64,000 nucleotides of DNA, taken from Cucumis sativus. Lineage: Eukaryota > Streptophyta > Magnoliopsida > Cucurbitales > Cucurbitaceae. This document shows positions 1 to 9,654 of this stretch, in pieces. Each line of letters starts with the position of its first letter. The stretch's first letter is position 1. The stretch covers positions 19,744,307-19,808,306 of the forward strand of contig NC_026661.2 of NCBI RefSeq assembly GCF_000004075.3, written 5' to 3'. The translations under genes were made by a program, and so were the position numbers. The notes under the pieces are model-generated. The model saw only the letters and a list, made by a program, of their open reading frames with translations, was not told the origin of the DNA and did no database searches.

Positions 1-24
1 TCAATCAATCAATCAATCAATCAA
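1..24. repeat. (TCAA)n microsatellite
   Basis: Six perfect TCAA units open the window, just upstream of the AG-peptide gene and probably in its 5' leader or promoter. The repeat may begin before the window. Confidence 0.85.
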
Positions 25-116
25 AGGCTTCTTCGGTTCGATCGCTCTCATCTCCACCGGAAGTGAGTTTTCTGCCGAAGAAAGCCAATTCGCTCAACCC
101 CATCCCATCATCCTCA

Positions 117-311
117 ATGGAAATGAAGAAGATCGCCTGCGCTGCTCTTTTCGCCGCCGCTGCCATCAGCGCTGCCGTGGCTGCCGATGAGTCTCTCTCT
201 CCCGGCGCTTCTCCCGCCGCTGCCCCGGGGCCGAGCAGTGCCGCCTCCGCCGCTCTCCCCGTTCTCGGTGCCTCAGTTGTTTCCTTTGTTGCTGCTTACT
301 TCTTGAACTGA
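117..311 (+). CDS. Arabinogalactan peptide (AG-peptide), GPI-anchored type
   Basis: The 64-residue protein has three parts. An N-terminal Ala-rich signal peptide (about residues 1-23) ends near AVAA. A very short mature segment is rich in Ala, Ser and Pro, with SP, AP and GP dipeptides of the kind that become hydroxyproline and carry arabinogalactan. A hydrophobic C-terminal tail (about residues 46-64) looks like a GPI-attachment signal. This is the whole architecture of plant AG-peptides (AGP12-16/20-22 group), which act at the plasma membrane and cell wall. The start is the first ATG in frame at 117; a second Met two codons later at 123 could also be used. Upstream in-frame sequence lacks another ATG. 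The CDS has no intron and is much richer in G+C than its surroundings. Which AGP number it matches is not decidable here. Confidence 0.85.
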   Translation: MEMKKIACAALFAAAAISAAVAADESLSPGASPAAAPGPSSAASAALPVLGASVVSFVAAYFLN

Positions 312-1134
312 AGCCCCGTCATGGAGAGGGAGATCAATTATTTCAAATTTTATGTTTTTTTCTTTCTTTTTTCTTTCTTTAATGTGTTTATTTTCCATGG
401 ATGATGTGATGTGACGAATTGAAAACAATAATAATAAAAAGGGAATCCGGATTCTTTATATTGTTTATTTTCCAAATTATGTTATTCTCAATCTATATTT
501 ATTGTTGTTGCTTTATAAACAACTTTGATGAGAAAATGTTAATAGTTGGATTATAAAGTTTATAGTAAATTAATCTCTATACATTATACTTGAACCACAA
601 TTACCCTTAACTAGTCTACACATCATAGCTAAGTTGCATCATAATGGGTGATTTTTGTTGCTTTTGATTCATGATTATAGTCATGAGATAAAGATATACT
701 TAATTAGGAGAATAAGAAGTTTAATATTCTTTTTTTCTTCAAACATTCTATTAAGAAAAATTATTATAAATGGTAAATTGGTGAAAATATTTACATATAA
801 AATAGTAGATTTTATCAAAAATATATACATGATTGTTTGGATAATAATATAAGAATAATATTATTTATAAAATAAATGAAACAGTAGTTTTATTAATTTT
901 CATCTACAGACAAAAGAAAGAAAGAAATATTTTTAATAACATTTGAAAGAGAAAAAAAAAAAAGAGCCTCTGTGTAAAAATGGAAGAAAAAAAAGGTATT
1001 TAAAATAAAAAATAGAGAGAAAAGTGATTAAATACATAATTAACGAAAATAGTATTTGATAATAATATCGATTCTTTCTTTCTCTGTCTCTCTCTCTCAC
1101 AAACATTTCCAAGTTGAAAATCAATAACCCAAAA
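312..1134. other. Intergenic: AGP 3' flank and promoter of the next gene
   Basis: AT-rich sequence with a T-rich stretch at 349-380 that suits the 3' UTR of the AG-peptide gene. A pyrimidine tract of CTTT/TCTC repeats at about 1074-1098 directly precedes the next start codon and looks like a plant Y-patch/5' leader. No gene was seen. Confidence 0.5.
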
Positions 1135-1947
1135 ATGGCCGCCATTGTTACGCGCAGGTTAAGCTCCAACATTTTCAGACCATTTCTTCCTTCCACCTTT
1201 CTCATTTCTCAAATCCCTCACGAGCCCTTGACCCGATTCCATTCTCCACATTCCGATCCCTCGTTTCTGGGATCTTCCCGACGAACATCTCCTAACACTA
1301 CGGTTGACCTCTTCAATTCCATTTCGAAATCAATCACTCACGATTTACTGGTTCAGAATAAAACCCTTAATTTCAATGACCCAATTGGATCTGGTTCTTA
1401 TTCGATTATGAAATTGAGAAACCCTAGCTTCGTTTCCATATCGGATTTCGATCGGAAATCCAGGTTTTCTACAACTTCCGAGAAGGAGAACGAGCAGAAA
1501 CCGGATGATTTCAAGCACCAAGACATCGAAGGGCCGACCGTGGAGAGAGATCTATCGGCGTTGGCTAATGAAACCAGAGACGTGATTGAAGCGATGATGA
1601 AGAATGTATACAGGCTAAGTAAAGCTATGGCGGTTCTGGGTTTGGTTCAACTCGGCATTGGGGCTTGGATTTCGTATATAACCCGGGGTTCGCCGATTAC
1701 AGAAGTTTCAATCCAGAGCTTTGTGGCGTTCGGGTTTCCTTTCTCGATGGCGTTTATTTTGCGACAGTCTTTGAAGCCGATGATGTTCTTCAAGAAAATG
1801 GAGGAACAAGGTAGGTTGCAGATTCTAACACTGAGTCTTCAGATTGGTAAGAATTTGAATGCTCTGTTTGTTAGAGTACGAACTGTTTCTTTCTTATGTG
1901 TAACTGGATTGTCTGTTGGAATTTTGTTTGCTTTGCTTTCCAGATGA
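1135..1947 (+). CDS. Uncharacterised organelle-targeted protein with three membrane segments
   Basis: A single-exon gene of 270 residues. The N-terminus is rich in Arg, Ser and Phe with few acidic residues, which suggests a mitochondrial (or plastid) transit peptide. The middle is polar and probably disordered. The C-terminal half carries three hydrophobic segments, at roughly residues 165-185, 196-218 and 246-267. The start is the ATG in MAAIVTRR; seven in-frame codons upstream contain no ATG. Plant genomes encode proteins of this shape annotated only as transmembrane protein, and I do not recognise a functional family. An inner-membrane location is inference from the transit-like N-terminus. 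A CT-rich leader lies just upstream, and the stop at 1947 is followed by AT-rich sequence. Confidence 0.75.
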   Translation: MAAIVTRRLSSNIFRPFLPSTFLISQIPHEPLTRFHSPHSDPSFLGSSRRTSPNTTVDLFNSISKSITHDLLVQNKTLNFNDPIGSGSYSIMKLRNPSFVSISDFDRKSRFSTTSEKENEQKPDDFKHQDIEGPTVERDLSALANETRDVIEAMMKNVYRLSKAMAVLGLVQLGIGAWISYITRGSPITEVSIQSFVAFGFPFSMAFILRQSLKPMMFFKKMEEQGRLQILTLSLQIGKNLNALFVRVRTVSFLCVTGLSVGILFALLSR

Positions 1948-2989
1948 ATTCATTTGAGTTTGAAATTGTTGGATTATCTTAGTCATAATGAACAAATGTT
2001 CTGTTCATGTAATGACCTGAATTTTGAAAACAATGAAGGTTATTACACCACCTATTTACAACACACATACCAATTAGATCACGTTCATGTTCACATTTCA
2101 GCCTACCGTCTCGATCCAAGAAGCTGTATTAAATTTGCCTTCACTTGTTTCTCGTGGGTAGTGTGTTTAAACCTTTGCAGTGCTATCTATTCGTTTTTAT
2201 GTGTTTGGTTAATAGATGATTTAGGAAGCAGTAATGTTTCCAACCACGTTTCAACCATGAGAAGGTGCGAAATTGACAAAGAAAATAGTTGACATCATCT
2301 AACTGGCATGTTAACAAGTAAAATCCTTTTATTCAAGAGATGGAATTGATGTAAACAGAACAAATTCTATCCCTAAATTTTGTCCATTAACTTCTACGTC
2401 ATTTTTAATTGGGTCATCATGCTATTCTAGAGAGGTATGAAATAAAAAAAAACCAGTTCTAGACTTGTAGACATCAGCATCAAACTTGAATGACTAATTG
2501 CTTTTGGTAAAAAGTAATTATAATAGATAACAATTTTAGTGGAGATAGAAGTATATTGTTGATAGACCCACAACAAACTTTAAATTTAATTGTAACCAAA
2601 AGAAATTCACTTCTAGCTATTCAAATGATCAAATGAGATGACTTACATTTTTAAAGTTGAATTACAATACCTTCTCAAGGAAAAAAACTTACAATTACAT
2701 TAAATTTGGAGGTACTTAACTACCAGGGCATGTAAAAATAGATATATAAAGAAATAAATCTCTCACAAATAGAATTTAGGAAGAAAATAAAATTGTTTCT
2801 ATCAATTAATAAATAAATAAATCAATCAATATAGACTATTATTTTGACTCAATTTTATTAAGAATGAGCTCAAAATCAGGCATAAACAAAACGAAAAATT
2901 ATAATAGGGAAAGAGTAAATACATAAAAAGTATGGAGGGGGGATGAATATGAGATTAGCGTTGGGTTTAAATATATTGGATATAAAATA
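1948..2989. other. Intergenic: 3' flank of the three-TM gene
   Basis: AT-rich DNA. An open frame at 1954-2292 has no coding character and no plausible start context; it is probably 3' UTR. Short AATA/AATC repeats occur near 2809-2830. No gene was seen. Confidence 0.5.
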
Positions 2990-3293
2990 ACGTGTCAATG
3001 AAGCATGGAGTAATAGAACATAAGAAAGAGTAGAATGGAGACACGTAACCCAAACCCCATAAACGGGATTTATCGGAGCTTTTCTACCTCCATCTCCTAC
3101 ACCCAGTTCTACATAAACTCGCCACTCTCTTCATTTTCATTCCCCTAATCTTTGTTTCTCTGACTTTTTCCATTTTCATCCATCCATAACTCTCCACGTA
3201 TATCCCACAACCAGCCCTTAAGAACTCGTAACGTTTTTTGTTTTTATTCTTTATTTTTGGCCCACCATTTGGACCCTCGATTCCCCTATAAAT
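2990..3293 (+). promoter_or_regulatory. SAP promoter: inverted ABRE pair and TATA box
   Basis: ACGTGTC at 2990-2996 and its reverse complement GACACGT at 3040-3046 form an inverted pair of ABA-response-type elements. A further CCACGTAT lies near 3193. A TATA box, CTATAAAT, is at 3286-3293, and a CT-rich start region follows at about 3315. The set fits an ABA- or stress-inducible promoter for the A20/AN1 gene at 5341. Induction is inferred from motifs only. Confidence 0.55.
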
Positions 3294-3314
3294 GAGGAAT
3301 TCTAATGTAAACAT

Positions 3315-5340
3315 TTGCTTTTTCTCTCCACCTTCGAAACCCCCCTTGCCTTTCTGATCGTTGTAGGGTTAGTTTTCCCAATTTCCTCTTCGTTTTCTTT
3401 TTTTTTTTTTTTTAAAAATCTTTTCCTTCATGTTTTTGCTTTTAATCTTGTTCTTACCATGTGGGTTTTTTCTGTTTTTTTCTTTTTTTCTATCTTGTTG
3501 ATTTTCAGTGGAAGGAGGGGAGCGAAGAATCCTCATCTCGCTGGGAATTTTATGGTGTTTTTTTCTATAATCATCGATTACGCAGCGGTCGAATAGAGCT
3601 TTCCCTCCTACACCCACCAACGAACAGGTTAGAAATTAAGAATTGAAGAAGGGTTTCTTTCTTTTCTCGAATTTGATTTGTGGGGTTCTTACCTTTTTTT
3701 TTTTTTTTTTTTTTGGCTTTCTGTTTGTTTCTTTTCGTATTGATTCGTCGTGATTGTTTCTGGGTTAAGCGATTGTGTTTTTGAAAGTGTTGATGGTGTT
3801 GTTTTGTTGGTACTAACAGTGGTGATTTTTTTTTTTTTGCTCAAATTTCTCCTGCTAATTTAGGGGGATTTTTAATCAAACTTGTGGGTGGGTGCAATTT
3901 TATGATGGTTTTTCGGCGGATGCTTGCATTTTCTGAAGTTTTTGGACAATACTAGCAAATTTTTGCATGTCTGGTTTTGTCTTATCGACGAATTTCACTT
4001 GTTGGCTCCCAATTGTTTGTCATGTTTTTTTTTTTATTCTGTTGTTGATCGATCTCTCTTCCTTCTCTTTGCATTGCGATGTGATGAACACCTCCTTTGG
4101 AGTGGATTTTCGTTTTAGAATATAATTGAGGTATTTCTGTATTTGAATTACCATTCTTTGAAGAATTGTTTGAGTGAGTGGGTTTTTTCCCCCCCGTTTT
4201 TTTTTCTTTTTTTGTTTGCCTTAGGTTTCCATTTTTGTTGAATGGTTCTGGACTCCTATTGATTTAATGGAAAGGAATGAATAACTCTCAAAGGGAGTGG
4301 AAAAGAAAACACCACAAACAACAAATACAACCATATATTAGTAGTCGTGCTGATAAATAAACATTTAAGAACAAATAACTTTTTCTGAAAAACTTAAAGA
4401 GCTTGCAATTGAATGATGAAACAATCGATAAGGCCTTCACTAAACACTGAAAACCTTTGGCCACTTCAAACCTTCCAAAGACAACCATGAATGGATCACC
4501 TGTCATCAAAAGAAGCCTTTCGAAGGCAACATGTTGCAATGTTGTCAGTAAGATTCTGAAAACCAAATAGATTAATAGATCAAATCCACCGATGTTTCAA
4601 ACTCCAAATCTTCAGAGCCATTTCTACACAGGACTTCTTGAAAAAACCTTTTAGTTTTACGTGAACCTCTATCCCATTAAAAGAGAAGCTTTGGAAGAAC
4701 CATCACCGTCAAAAAAAAAACAAAGGTTCTCCTTATGCAAGACAATCCAATTACCTATTTTGACTGGAAAAGATTGCTTCCCATGCACAGCCACTGAAGT
4801 TAAGTCATTTGGTACACCAACCAAAGTTATAATTTGATCTCTCTATGTAAGACAAGTGAAGCAACTTACTCATGCAAGATCTCGAGATCTTTAGGCCCTA
4901 CTACACACATCGTTAGGATAAAATGAATAAGAAAGTAACTCAAAATTTTTGGAGTCATTTGAATGTGAATTTCATAAAGCATTTGATTTTCTTCTCATCA
5001 TTTGGATTGGAGTATGGGTCATAATTCAAGCAGTGTCAAAGATGTTTGGCTTTCATATGGACAAGTGCAACGACTTTTCCTGATTAGGTCAATGAGAGAA
5101 GAATGTTAGAAGAATGGGATTAAAGATGTAAACTAGAACCTGTGTGAACTGAGAAGCCAGTATCCCTTTGGCTTTTCAGTTAAAGATTGTAGTTAGTCGT
5201 TCTCCTTTTTCTTGATGTGGAATAGTATCATTACAGATAACCAATGAATTAACATAATTTGCTTGAACGTTGCTTAACTATAGTATCTTTAACATATTTA
5301 CCGTGGCTGATGGACTATTATTTTACAAGAAAGGTAAGTA
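3315..5340 (+). other. 5' leader exon and long leader intron of the SAP gene
   Basis: About 30 bases downstream of the TATA box begins a pyrimidine-rich leader. It probably ends at CAG|GTTAGA (exon end 3627). The intron then runs about 1.7 kb to an acceptor at 5329 or 5333, just before the ATG at 5341. Long leader introns are common in SAP genes. The intron contains several T tracts. From about 4270 to 4920 it holds a stretch of different, A-rich composition with an antisense open frame (4288-4566) that I could not assign; it may be old inserted sequence. Confidence 0.5.
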
Positions 5341-5859
5341 ATGGAGCATAAAGAGACAGGATGCCAAGCTCCTCCAGAAGCTCCCAAACTTTGTGCAAAC
5401 AACTGTGGATTTTTCGGAAGTGCTGCAACTATGAACATGTGTTCAAAATGCCACAAGGACTTCATCATGAAGCAAGAGCAGGCCAAGCTTGCAGCATCCT
5501 CGTTCGGTAACATCGTGAATTGTGGACCAAATGACCATGGCAAGAAGGCTGTTGTCACTTCTCCAACTAAGCTGGAAATCGAACCAGCTGAATCATCCAT
5601 CATTCCAACTCAAGCAACTTGTACTTCATCAAATGCAAGAAGCATTGTAGAGAAGGTGAAAGAAAGCCCAAATAGGTGCAGCAGCTGCAGGAAGCGCGTT
5701 GGTCTAACAGGGTTCAACTGCCGATGTGGAAGCCTCTTCTGTGCAGTCCATCGCTACTCTGATAAACACAACTGCTCTTTTGATTACCAGGCTGTTGGTC
5801 GGGAGGCAATTGCAAAAGCAAACCCCGTGGTGAAGGCTGAAAAGCTGGACAAGATATGA
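5341..5859 (+). CDS. A20/AN1 zinc-finger stress-associated protein (SAP2/SAP8-like)
   Basis: A 172-residue protein with the two-finger layout of plant stress-associated proteins. The N-terminal A20 finger uses C18, C22, C34 and C37. The C-terminal AN1 finger, from about residue 113, opens with CSSC and continues through CRC, FCAVH and HNC. The family tail [12 protein letters not shown] is present. A20 fingers bind ubiquitin, and plant SAPs tune abiotic-stress and hormone responses; some act as E3 ligases. The coding region has no intron, typical of the family, and the start in MEHKETGCQ matches the conserved N-terminus of the longer SAP subgroup. The promoter carries an inverted ABRE pair. 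A second SAP gene of the shorter subgroup lies 3.3 kb downstream on the same strand, so this may be an old tandem pair that later diverged. Confidence 0.95.
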   Translation: MEHKETGCQAPPEAPKLCANNCGFFGSAATMNMCSKCHKDFIMKQEQAKLAASSFGNIVNCGPNDHGKKAVVTSPTKLEIEPAESSIIPTQATCTSSNARSIVEKVKESPNRCSSCRKRVGLTGFNCRCGSLFCAVHRYSDKHNCSFDYQAVGREAIAKANPVVKAEKLDKI

Positions 5860-8800
5860 TAGACCAGACCTAGGTGACCGAAAGACAAAACGAGGTGCAG
5901 CACCAAACCTATGTTTTCTTTCTGTGTTTGAATGAAATCTATTACGTTTTCGTGGTTGATGTTTTTTTTGGTGAAAAGGGGGTTGTGTGCAAAGGTTTGT
6001 GAGGCATGTCTGTTACTTGGAGGAGCATAATGTTGTGAGACAATCCCACTGGAGAAACGGCATCGAGTGTGAGGAGTGTGTGATTGTAGGTTTTGCTTGT
6101 AAACCAGTCAGTTGTATGGATGGATTATGCTATGCTTAAATTTCTGCTGGTTGATTTTGTCTCTTTTGGTGTGTTGAGCTTAAATTATGGTAAAATAGAG
6201 TGATGAATTATATTTTTTTTTTAAAAATAGTAACTTTTTATGATTGTCGAGATCGACCATGATAATGCTTCATAATATTTGTTGGTTTGGCTCAAAGTGG
6301 TAGAAGGAGAAACAGACTGCATTTAGAAGTTGTGTTGTAGTCAAGTTGATGTCATCGAAGGGCTGTTAGGAGTGGCAAGGCAATTGAAAGTGGGTTTCAA
6401 TTTCAAGATTATGAATTTTAGAAAACAATTGTCACGTAAACAAATTGCCATGTATGGGAATTCAATTACTTGTTTTCTTACATGTTCTAATATATCTTTT
6501 TTAATCTTAGTTAAGATTACATTTAAATTATCTTAAAAATAAAAAAGTAGATAATAATTTAAGAAAGGTCATGGACATAGTTCAAATCTCTACTTACAGA
6601 ACTTGAAAAAAAAAAAGGTTAATTATAAAATAACATCAACAATAAACAAAAATATATAAAGAGTAGAGATTTTTGAGTCAAACTCAAATTTCGAATTGAA
6701 AAATCCAAATGAATGTCCATGATTTAGGTTGAACTAATCTAACCTTTCTCTAATAATTGAGGTTTTTCGAGATAATGGATTATTTAAACATTATGTTATC
6801 ATGAAGTTAGGTGTATATTTATTCCACTCTGTCATTTTTCACAGATTCTGAAAAGAAGAACCATAGATAAAACAATAAATCAATAAAACTTAACAGAAGA
6901 AAAATCCCCCAAAATTGGGATGAATTTGTTAGCCATAACCATAAATAAAGAAAAAAATAATTGAAGTGGGAAGGGAAAGGAAAGGAAAGGGGAGGAGCTG
7001 AGCTGTGTAAACAGTAGTTGATATTTAGTGCAGAAACGACATGTCGTAATGGTATGTCGGAGGGTGGGTAACGACACGCGTGGGTCAGTACTCAGCGGGC
7101 AATTGGGTCACTTTGTGATAAAGCGATAGGGACGGTCCGGGCAGCAGTCCCGGTCACAGTTGGCGGCTTAATTATAAATTAAACAAAGAAAGAAAAAAAA
7201 GGTGCAAACTTTGCTGCCTTTTGCGTTTACGTTCTCTGCTCCGTTTCTTTTCTTCCAAACCTCACCGTTTCAATATGAATTCCCCGTTTTGCCCCCACAT
7301 TCTCTCCCCTCACTATTCATAATTCAAAAATGTATATAATGGCTTCAGTAGACTAATTCCATACCACTTTTAAACTGCTTTTCCATTAATTCATTCATTC
7401 ACTACTAATTTCTCTCTATATATTATAGATGAATAAAAGTGATTCTGTCCTTTTTATTTATTTAACACAATTGTCCCCCACATCTACTTTTGGTATTGCA
7501 TATTTTTACTTTTCAAACTTCTTGACTTGGTTCATTTGAATTGTTTTCATAAATAGCACATCAAATGCCTACTTGGATTGGGTCTTTTATTTATTTTTTT
7601 CTCATTATTTCTAGACATGACCAAATCCCTCAATAATTCATTCATCCCTTCTTCTCGCAATAATGTTCAAATAGTGATTTCCAATTTTGTCAATTTTCTT
7701 TTTCTTTTTTCTTTTTTAATTATGAGAGTTACTGTAATTTTTATGGCTCCTTTTGTACTTGATTCTGTTAGCAAAACATTAATAAAAGTGGTCAATATTA
7801 TTATTATTATTATATTTATCTCAGTTGTAAATGTAAAAATCATAATCAATATATCAAACACAATTAGTTATTTAATGTGACACTTAAACACAATTGGAAA
7901 TACAAGAAAAATCCAGCCATGTGAGTGGGTAGATTTTGCTACAAACCCGATTGATTTTTGTTTAATATCTACATTTTCAATTATCCCATTTTTTTATTTC
8001 TACTTTCACTCCATTTTAATTAGTCTTTCATACGGGTTCAGTGATAAACATGGATAGTTGCTAATAGATAACGATGTATATTAGTAAAAATGATAAAATT
8101 TTATTACAATTTATCAATATATAACTAAGGTTGATCATGGATCAATCAAAATCATATTTTTTTTCTTTTTACAAAAATTGACCCCGGACCGACTATAATC
8201 AATTTAGTAAATATTCAAACTGACATTGAAATCGATGAGTAAGGATCGATTAGTTTTATGTTTAGAAATAATTTTTTGAAATTCTTAATTTGAAACTTTT
8301 CGAATCCGACTCTTGTTTTCCTAATTGATGGAGTTCAATTTAGTCGGTCGACTCGATTTTTTGGTCTATCATGCTCTCCCTTAATATATATCACTCCTGT
8401 TTTGCTATGTTTGTAAATATTTTTATCTATTTTTCTATGTTTGAACAGTTTTTTTTATTGTTTATTAATGTTTTTGGTTTAAATTTTTCAACTATATTTA
8501 TATATTACATTTCCAAAAATAGAAATTATTATTATTACTATCTACTAAATTAAAAAAAATGTTGGAGGACTAAACTTACAATTTATTAAAAATGTGAAGC
8601 TAAAATTGAATATTTGAAAATATTGAGTGTAAGAAGAACAACGAATTTTAACCATAATTACATCAATTAATTAGACATTAAGCTAAATTATCATAATATA
8701 GAAAATAATTATAGCATAGCTTTAAAAATATGAAAAATGGAAATGAAAAAGATAAAAATCAAGAAATTAGAAAGAAAAAGAAAAAAAAGGTAATAATAAT

Positions 8801-9174
8801 AATCCGAAAGAAGAAATTGAGGAACGTAATTAAGCAACTAACGATAATGAGGAAGAACACGTCACAACCGATTAAGAAGGCAAAGAAAAGTGGGAAGGGG
8901 TAAAAACGTAAATCAAACAAAAAAATAAAGGATATTTTAGTAAAGTAGGTAAAAGGAAAGAAAAAAAAAATGTTCAATACGCGTCTCTATGAGGCCCATA
9001 TTCCATCGCCATTACCGACCTTTCAATCCCTTCATATTCCTTCCTTTCCATCTTTCTCTCTCATCCTCTCAAGAAAAACCCAACCCCTAAACCAAATCTT
9101 CTCGTTCTTATCATCTCCCTTTGAATCTCTCCGGGGATTTTTTCTTCTTTTGTTTGAGGATCCGATCGGAAGCT
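5860..9174. other. Intergenic between the two SAP genes, with a GC-richer island
   Basis: The first 350 bases are probably 3' UTR of the upstream SAP gene. The remainder is mostly AT-rich with (ATT)n near 7798-7815. An exception is about 7010-7310, where GC-rich sequence contains ACACGCGTGGG, a CCGGG/CCCGG inverted repeat (about 7137-7155), and ATTATAAATTAAA followed by a CT-rich stretch, which together resemble a promoter without an obvious gene. Near the downstream gene, ACGCGT at about 8980 (a CAMTA-type CGCG box) and AGGCCCATA at about 8991 (a site-II-like element on the other strand) mark its likely promoter. No convincing coding region was seen. Confidence 0.45.
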
Positions 9175-9654
9175 ATGGCTCAGAGAACCGAGAAGGAGGA
9201 GACGGAGTTCAAAGTTCCCGAGACGATCACGCTCTGCGTCAACAACTGCGGCCTTACAGGGAATCCAACCACGAACAATATGTGTCAGAAGTGTTTTAAT
9301 GCCACGACCGCCACCGCATCTATGGCCATCAAGTTTTCCGGTGAGAAAAGTCCGAGATCTACTACTTCTCGCTCGCCTGAGAAATTTCGCTTCGTTTCAG
9401 AGTCTAGGAGGATTATAACGGCGGCTGATCGTCCCAAGCCTGACGAATCCGCAAAACGAGAGGTGAATCGTTGTTCTGGATGTAGAAAACGCGTTGGATT
9501 GACTGGATTTAGATGCCGATGTGGTGACTTGTTCTGTGCGGAGCATCGGTATTCAGATCGTCATGATTGTAGCTTCGATTATAAAGCGGCAGGTCGTGAG
9601 GCAATCGCGAGGGAGAATCCGGTGGTGAAAGCGGCGAAGATCGTTAGAGTTTAA
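9175..9654 (+). CDS. SAP5: A20/AN1 zinc-finger stress-associated protein, SAP5-like
   Basis: A single-exon gene of 159 residues. It begins [14 protein letters not shown], the same opening I recall for Arabidopsis SAP5. The A20 finger uses C21, C25, C37 and C40. The AN1 finger covers about residues 100-137 (CSGC, CRC, FCAEH, HDC), followed by [16 protein letters not shown]. Arabidopsis SAP5 is reported to have E3 ubiquitin ligase activity and to promote drought and osmotic stress tolerance, so a ubiquitin-linked stress role is expected. The start at 9175 was chosen for this conserved N-terminus. It is paralogous to the gene at 5341 but in the shorter subgroup, and the two share little DNA identity outside the AN1 finger. 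Assignment to SAP5 rather than a close paralogue is likely, not certain. Confidence 0.93.
   Translation: MAQRTEKEETEFKVPETITLCVNNCGLTGNPTTNNMCQKCFNATTATASMAIKFSGEKSPRSTTSRSPEKFRFVSESRRIITAADRPKPDESAKREVNRCSGCRKRVGLTGFRCRCGDLFCAEHRYSDRHDCSFDYKAAGREAIARENPVVKAAKIVRV

Noticed and set aside
1954-2292. 112-codon plus-strand frame
   Set aside because: It follows directly after the stop of the three-TM gene, has no ATG context or coding bias, and is best read as 3' UTR.
7578-7880. 100-codon plus-strand frame, hydrophobic
   Set aside because: Made of AT-rich low-complexity codons (Phe, Ile, Asn) including an ATT microsatellite; not credible as a gene.
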